DNA of 47,932 bases, from positions 1-47,932 of the forward strand of contig CAJXNP010000029.1 in the NCBI GenBank assembly GCA_913057175.1, read 5' to 3'. The position numbers and the translations under genes were made by a program. This DNA comes from an uncultured Cytophagales bacterium (GTDB lineage: Bacteria > Bacteroidota > Bacteroidia > Cytophagales > Cyclobacteriaceae). The notes beneath the pieces were generated by a model. The model searched no databases. It saw nothing but the letters and a program-made list of their open reading frames with translations, and was not told the DNA's origin. Below are positions 44,108 to 47,932 of this stretch, in pieces (position 1 is the first letter of the stretch; each line of letters opens with the position of its first letter).

Positions 44108-45577
44108 TTAATTTTGAATTACCCAGGTGTCCTTAGAACCTCCACCCTGAGACGAATTTACGATTAGATTTCCTTTTCTTAAAGCTACCCTGCTGAGACC
44201 GCCTTTCAATACAAAACTTTTATCTTTTCCCAAAAGGGTAAATGTTCTTAAGTCGATATGCCTGGGTTCGAAGCAATTTGTTTCTTCTATAAACGTCGAA
44301 TGAACGGAAAGCGACATGATGGGCTGGGCCACGTAAGAACGCTTATCATGAAGAACCTTTTGCTTCATTTCTTCTATCTCTTCCTTCGTAGCTTTGTTGC
44401 CGATAAAAATACCGTACCCTCCGGATTGGTCAACTGGTTTTAGAACCAGTTGATCCATGTTTTCCAAAACATATTTACAATCATCCTCCTTGTCACAACG
44501 GTAGGTTTGAACATTGCTAAGTATCGGATCTTCATCGAGGTAATATTTTATGATATCGGGAACATATGCATAAATGGCTTTATCATCTGCGGCGCCTGTT
44601 CCGGGAGCATTTATGAGGCTAATGTTTCCTTCACGGTAAACGCTCATAATTCCAGGTACGCCCAGGGCTGACTCTGGATTGAATACAAGTGGATCCATGA
44701 AATCATCGTCTACCCTGCGGTAAAGCACATCCAGCTTTTGCTTGCCATAGACCGTTTTCATGTACACAAATCCATTCTCAACGAACAGATCCCGGCCTTC
44801 CACGAGCTCTACCCCCATACTCTGGGCAAGAAATGCATGTTCAAAATAGGCAGAATTAAAAATCCCAGGTGTCAAAATTGCACAAACTGGTTCATCAACT
44901 CCTTCCGGCGCGACTGATTGCATGCATTCAAAAAGTTTTTCGGCATAATCTGTTATGAGGGCTACTTTAAACTTTTTATACATATTGGAAAACGTTTTTT
45001 TCATCGCTTCCCTGTTGCTCAGTACATAGCTCACGCCCGATGGACACCTTACATTATCTTCGAGGACGTAGTAATTCCCATCCTTATGTTTGATCAGGTC
45101 CGTTCCGGAAATATGGTTGTATATTCTTCCGGGAGGGACAAAATCAAGCATTTGCTTCAAATAATTTCCTGATGAAAAGATCAATTCATGAGGAATCAGG
45201 CCCGACTTAAGTATTTTTTTATCATTGTAGAGGTCTTCCAGAAATAAATTAATGGCTGTATTTCTTTGAATCACGCCATCTTCAATATGCTTCCATTCAT
45301 TTTTTGGGATAATTCGAGGGAAAAGGTCGAAAGGAAATATTCTCTCAATACCCTGGTTGTTTTCGTTGTAAGTGGCAAATGTTATTCCCTGGATGAGGAA
45401 GGACAATTTTGCAGCTTCGTTATATCTTTTGAAGCCATCCAGATCAAGACTGCTTAAATATTTATGAATGGATTTATAGGCTTTTCTGACTTCACCATTC
45501 GTATCATAAACTTCGTCAAACTTCTCAATATCGATTTCATAGTTTTCAAATAGATCTTTGGCGGATGCGGTTTTCAT
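44108..45577 (-). CDS. Circularly permuted type 2 ATP-grasp protein, system gene 1
   Basis: The frame is open to 45631; the ATG at 45577 (MKTASAKDLFENYEIDIEKF) gives 489 residues. It matches the DUF404/DUF407 circularly permuted ATP-grasp family: NTAINLFLEDLYNDKKILK, FVPPGRIYNHISGTDL, YVLEDNVRCPSGVSYVLSNR, VYMKTVYGKQKLDVLYRRVDDD, INAPGTGAADDKAIYAYVPD, VLKPVDQSGGYGIFIG (nucleotide-binding lobe), and the terminal GGGSKDTWV hallmark. ATP-grasp enzymes join a carboxylate to an amine through an acyl phosphate. With alpha-E and transglutaminase it is predicted to make and process a short peptide or amide. The product is unknown. Confidence 0.92.
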   Translation of the reverse strand: MKTASAKDLFENYEIDIEKFDEVYDTNGEVRKAYKSIHKYLSSLDLDGFKRYNEAAKLSFLIQGITFATYNENNQGIERIFPFDLFPRIIPKNEWKHIEDGVIQRNTAINLFLEDLYNDKKILKSGLIPHELIFSSGNYLKQMLDFVPPGRIYNHISGTDLIKHKDGNYYVLEDNVRCPSGVSYVLSNREAMKKTFSNMYKKFKVALITDYAEKLFECMQSVAPEGVDEPVCAILTPGIFNSAYFEHAFLAQSMGVELVEGRDLFVENGFVYMKTVYGKQKLDVLYRRVDDDFMDPLVFNPESALGVPGIMSVYREGNISLINAPGTGAADDKAIYAYVPDIIKYYLDEDPILSNVQTYRCDKEDDCKYVLENMDQLVLKPVDQSGGYGIFIGNKATKEEIEEMKQKVLHDKRSYVAQPIMSLSVHSTFIEETNCFEPRHIDLRTFTLLGKDKSFVLKGGLSRVALRKGNLIVNSSQGGGSKDTWVIQN

Positions 45578-46087
45578 ATATGGAAATGTTATAAAGCCTA
45601 ATTTCAATAAATTAATAAAATAAAATATCAAATCACAATGAGAAGGCTGTTTTATTATGGTATTCGCAATAATTTATTATATTGACAATAAATTACATAA
45701 TTTTGTGAAAGATTATCAGGATTGTATTTCCATTATTGTAAATGACGCAAATTTGCGCGTGATGTGCGTTTTACCATTTTCAATTTTTGGCATGACTGTT
45801 CTCAAAACTTTTCTTAAAATAAAGTTCGGGCAACATAATTTTTATTTCCCGATTAGTTCCTTCTTTCAACCAGTAGAGAATTAAATTTACTTTCGCACCT
45901 TCTTAAATACAATTACTATTCACCCCCACAATCAAGTTAGGTAAAAATTGGACCACTCCACTGCAAGAATTCTTGTTTCACAACAGTCATATTAGTTATA
46001 CCATTTAACTGAGACAAAAGATTGACAACTTTTTTCTTTTAAGTTACGTTACTTTAAATTATAATTACGTAACCAAAAATTTTTATC
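45578..46087. other. Divergent gap between the ATP-grasp operon and the HNH genes
   Basis: This 510-bp AT-rich region contains a perfect 12-bp palindrome CGCAAATTTGCG (45746-45757) and, at 45867-45898 on the plus strand, an approximate promoter (TTTC, 20-nt spacer, TACTTTCG). A 75-residue open frame at 45657-45884 has no coding character. The change to GC-richer DNA falls near its right end. Confidence 0.5.
46022..46073 (+). promoter_or_regulatory. Promoter-operator candidate of the HNH gene pair
   Basis: TTGACA (46022-46027) with TACGTT 17 nt downstream resembles a weak sigma-70 promoter rather than the Bacteroidota type. GTTACGT (46043-46049) and ACGTAAC (46067-46073) are a perfect 7-bp inverted repeat with a 17-nt AT-rich spacer, overlapping the -10 area. 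Such a site could bind a repressor (inference). The first gene starts at 46088. Confidence 0.4.
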
Positions 46088-46747
46088 ATGAATCAAATTT
46101 CTAATGCAGACAAACAGGCCCGCTTCCGCAAAAAGGAACATCTCAAACGCGAGGCTGACAAGATTTTTCGTCAATGGGAGGTTTCACCTACAAGGTGGAG
46201 GAACTCAAGAACACCGCAAGAGGTGCGTCACGCACTTGATAAAGCTGTAGCCCTTCCCTCTGGATGGATGGAGGAAGATTACGAATACGCTGTAAAAAAC
46301 CTTGGCCAAATTCATTTGGATTTAATCTCTTCCGTAGATCAAATTGCCAATGACGTCGATGGCGATTGGGATTCTCATTCAACCAAGTTTATGACAACAC
46401 CCGATCCAGCCAAATTTATTTCCGACAATAAAGTGGCAATTGAGAAAGCAAAGGCTTTGGCATCCCATATAATCTCTGCGCTGAAGCTATCGGGATGTAC
46501 TGATGCAGATCAAGCAGCCGCCCTAATGGAAGCGGTGCGTTTTGTGGGGCAGTCCCTGGTAAGTAATCGTGAAATTCACCGATCTCAGGCAACTGCCATG
46601 TGCCTAGCGAGTATAGGTCCCCAATATGATCGCCCGGAGTGGTTTGCTGGGCAGTTTGCCAATACAATAGGCTGGCAGGTTGATAAGGAAATTGCACGTG
46701 AGATTGGGAAGCATTTGAGCAAATTCAATCATAAAGACAGGCCATGA
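46088..46747 (+). CDS. Unknown protein in acquired region, paired with HNH gene
   Basis: The 219-residue protein has a basic N-terminus (ADKQARFRKKEHLKREADKIFRQW) that could bind nucleic acid, then mixed alpha-helical sequence with RTPQEVRHALDKAVALPSGW, and an acidic/Trp-rich end (PEWFAGQFANTIGWQVDKEI). No family was recognised. Base composition is richer in GC than the rest of the window. It overlaps the next gene by ATGA, so the two are translated together and probably act together. No Shine-Dalgarno is clear. Confidence 0.65.
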   Translation: MNQISNADKQARFRKKEHLKREADKIFRQWEVSPTRWRNSRTPQEVRHALDKAVALPSGWMEEDYEYAVKNLGQIHLDLISSVDQIANDVDGDWDSHSTKFMTTPDPAKFISDNKVAIEKAKALASHIISALKLSGCTDADQAAALMEAVRFVGQSLVSNREIHRSQATAMCLASIGPQYDRPEWFAGQFANTIGWQVDKEIAREIGKHLSKFNHKDRP

Positions 46748-47739
46748 AAGAGATTGGTTTACATGACTTTTACTGCGAAGCGGATTGCCTCTATGACGGG
46801 GAACGGTATTCGGTCCGTGATAACGGGTCAGTATTGCGTCATCCCCGCACAGGAAAGCGTCCACGCCCAACCGATAACAAATGGACTTTCGGTAAGCCAA
46901 ATAGTCAAAACGGATATATGCATATAGCCTCGGTTCGTATCCATCGTATAGTGGCAACAGCGTTTCATGGTGAACCGCCGACACCTCAGCATGTTGTTGA
47001 CCACATTGACACAAACCGGCGGAACAACCGGCCCGAAAACCTGCGATGGATGACGCGGTTGGAAAATGCACTTTCAAACCCCATTACGAGAAAGCGGATT
47101 GAGCTTATATGCGGCAGTATTGAGGCATTTCTCGAAGATCCATCAAGATTAGGCCATAGCAAACTTGATCGTAATTTTGAGTGGATGCGTACCGTCAGTG
47201 TATCAGAAGCACAATCATGCCGGGAACGTATGAATATCTGGGCCAAAAGCGACAAGCCTCTTTCAGGCGGTTCATTAGGAGAATGGGTGTTCAAGCCCAT
47301 TGAAAATCAAGACTGCATGTCAGAAACAACGCAGGGAGCAACCGATTTGATAATGGCAAAAACACAAGGCGCCACCCAACGTAAATGGCGTACTCCAACT
47401 GAATTTCCATGTTGCCCGCAAGGATCAGAAGAAAATCCAATTGCAGCTTACGCAGAAAGATTGAAGGCTGGCGCTATATTTTCCCGTAGTGACTTTTCGA
47501 CAATTATTGTTTTGGATTCCGGAGTAGCAGAAGACGGCCAGTCAGCCTGGGTAATGTGCGAACAAACCCAAACCGATGCTCTCAAACCATGGTTGCTCGC
47601 GCAGATCGCTTACGAAGATGAATTGTACGTGCATACAAGTTTCGGGACGTTCTTCAGCAAGGAGGGTGCAGAAAAGCAGTTCTGTCTTGCTCTCGGGCTT
47701 GAATGGACTGGTAGCGATACCTTTGATGATTACTGCTAG
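46744..47739 (+). CDS. HNH endonuclease-domain protein (NUMOD/homing-nuclease-like)
   Basis: The 331-residue protein carries an HNH_3-type domain at about 62-103: IHRIVATAFHGEPP, VVDHIDTNRRNNRPENLRWM, LENALSNP, with the H of DHID, the N of RRNN, the following ENLRW, and the TRLENALS tail typical of homing endonucleases. An N-terminal region about 15-60 (YSVRDNGSVLRHPRTGKRP, NGYMHIASV) recalls the NUMOD4-like part that precedes such domains. The C-terminal half (about 115-331) is unrecognised and may form a specificity or partner domain. It is not inside an intron or intein here. It could act as a homing or defence nuclease; which one is not decided. Confidence 0.75.
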   Translation: MKEIGLHDFYCEADCLYDGERYSVRDNGSVLRHPRTGKRPRPTDNKWTFGKPNSQNGYMHIASVRIHRIVATAFHGEPPTPQHVVDHIDTNRRNNRPENLRWMTRLENALSNPITRKRIELICGSIEAFLEDPSRLGHSKLDRNFEWMRTVSVSEAQSCRERMNIWAKSDKPLSGGSLGEWVFKPIENQDCMSETTQGATDLIMAKTQGATQRKWRTPTEFPCCPQGSEENPIAAYAERLKAGAIFSRSDFSTIIVLDSGVAEDGQSAWVMCEQTQTDALKPWLLAQIAYEDELYVHTSFGTFFSKEGAEKQFCLALGLEWTGSDTFDDYC

Positions 47740-47832
47740 CGATTAGTTTGGATAAGAGCCTCATTATTTCAGATATGTTTCATGTGAAAAAGACAGTCGA
47801 TTAATGATGTGCCTAATTGATTTTCAGAATTG
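47740..47832. other. Short spacer between the HNH gene and the tRNA-like segment
   Basis: This 93-bp piece holds a small palindrome TTTCATGTGAAA (about 47779-47790) and nothing else recognised. No terminator hairpin with a T-run was seen. Confidence 0.4.
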
Positions 47833-47880
47833 AATGAGTAGGACTCGAACCTACGTCCGCCAGCCTTTAGATTTACAAAA
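47829..47880 (-). tRNA. 3' half of a tRNA (tRNA-Tyr-like) or tmRNA; probable attachment-site scar
   Basis: The minus strand has a perfect T-arm: stem GTAGG, loop TTCGAGT, stem CCTAC, followed by TCATTCAA, which fits an acceptor 3' strand plus discriminator. Upstream it reads TTGTAAATCTAA, matching the anticodon loop and 3' stem of tRNA-Tyr (GTA). The next bases toward the right edge do not provide the TTAGA partner, so the 5' half is missing here. The GGAC before the T-arm also fits a tmRNA end. The position of the break, at the anticodon loop, is a usual crossover point of tyrosine integrases. The element would lie to the right. Confidence 0.45.
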
Positions 47881-47932
47881 TATAGATATTCGAAGAATAT
47901 TACTATTAAGAATGTGGGTATGTGGGTAACCC

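Noticed and set aside
45657-45884. 75-residue plus-strand open frame in the divergent gap
   Set aside because: It has no ribosome site, no domain pattern, and AT-rich random composition; it spans the probable promoter region of the ATP-grasp operon.
47829-47932. Group I intron or inteins explaining the HNH gene beside the tRNA-like segment
   Set aside because: The HNH gene is on the opposite strand, lies downstream of the tRNA 3' end, and no intron core or split tRNA exon is visible in the window.
1-47932. CRISPR array, rRNA genes, complete insertion sequences or transposases
   Set aside because: No regularly spaced repeats, no rRNA-like stretches, and no transposase motifs were seen; the Ig-like repeats at 5.6-7.3 kb are protein repeats with divergent DNA.

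Overview
The window is chromosomal DNA of a member of the Bacteroidota, most likely a gliding, pigmented, probably aquatic relative of the Cytophagales (inference). The grounds are a type IX secretion (T9SS) type B substrate next to PorP/SprF and OmpA-like proteins, a SusC-style TonB receptor with an N-terminal carboxypeptidase-like domain, Rho with a long charged insertion, and promoters of the Bacteroidota form TTTG-N19-22-TAnnTTTG. Most of it is AT-rich (by eye under 40% GC) and densely coding. The last 1.9 kb is visibly richer in G and C and looks acquired.

Layout. 1-4.5 kb: the end of an unidentified gene, then ispE (MEP isoprenoid pathway), fabI, a PhzF-like isomerase, an SdiA-regulated-type propeller protein and an HD hydrolase. 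4.9-11.1 kb: a T9SS cassette of a large secreted repeat protein with a type B C-terminal sorting domain, PorP/SprF, and an OmpA/PD40 protein. 11.1-18.2 kb: a light/stress carotenoid locus on the minus strand. A MerR regulator carrying the adenosylcobalamin photoreceptor residues of CarH/LitR (W142-x9-E152-H153 and H190) lies upstream of an ECF sigma factor, which begins an apparent operon sigma-crtI-crtB-crtZ-TonB receptor. The 354-bp gap between regulator and sigma factor holds three copies of one dyad, TTGTTTAW-N16-TTAAACAA, and one copy sits on a good Bacteroidota promoter for the sigma gene. This is the most interesting regulatory structure in the window.

18.3-32.4 kb: mostly housekeeping genes: DUF4286, GNAT, serS, rho, a Dabb protein, a ROK sugar kinase, a large AsmA-like protein with a charged coiled-coil tail, an M28 peptidase, a small secreted protein, a thioredoxin-fold protein, SprT-like, der and an MtfA-like peptidase. 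32.7-38.1 kb: a tight operon of aminotransferase, RfaE/HldE-type kinase, TrkH-like membrane protein and lgt, convergent with a lipid kinase and clpS. 38.2-42.2 kb: a sodium:solute symporter, a small membrane protein, a lipoprotein and a second M28 peptidase. 42.3-45.6 kb: the three-gene set circularly permuted ATP-grasp / alpha-E / transglutaminase, a predicted peptide-synthesis system of unknown product.

46.1-47.9 kb: two overlapping plus-strand genes, an unknown protein and an HNH endonuclease, stand behind a promoter-like region with an inverted repeat. They are followed by what appears to be only the 3' half of a tRNA (or tmRNA) on the minus strand, the usual scar of integration at an RNA gene. 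If so, the window ends at the edge of a mobile element that continues to the right.

All calls come from reading the sequence and translations. No database search was run. Where an ATG inside an open frame was a better start than an upstream TTG/GTG, the ATG coordinate is given and the choice is explained.
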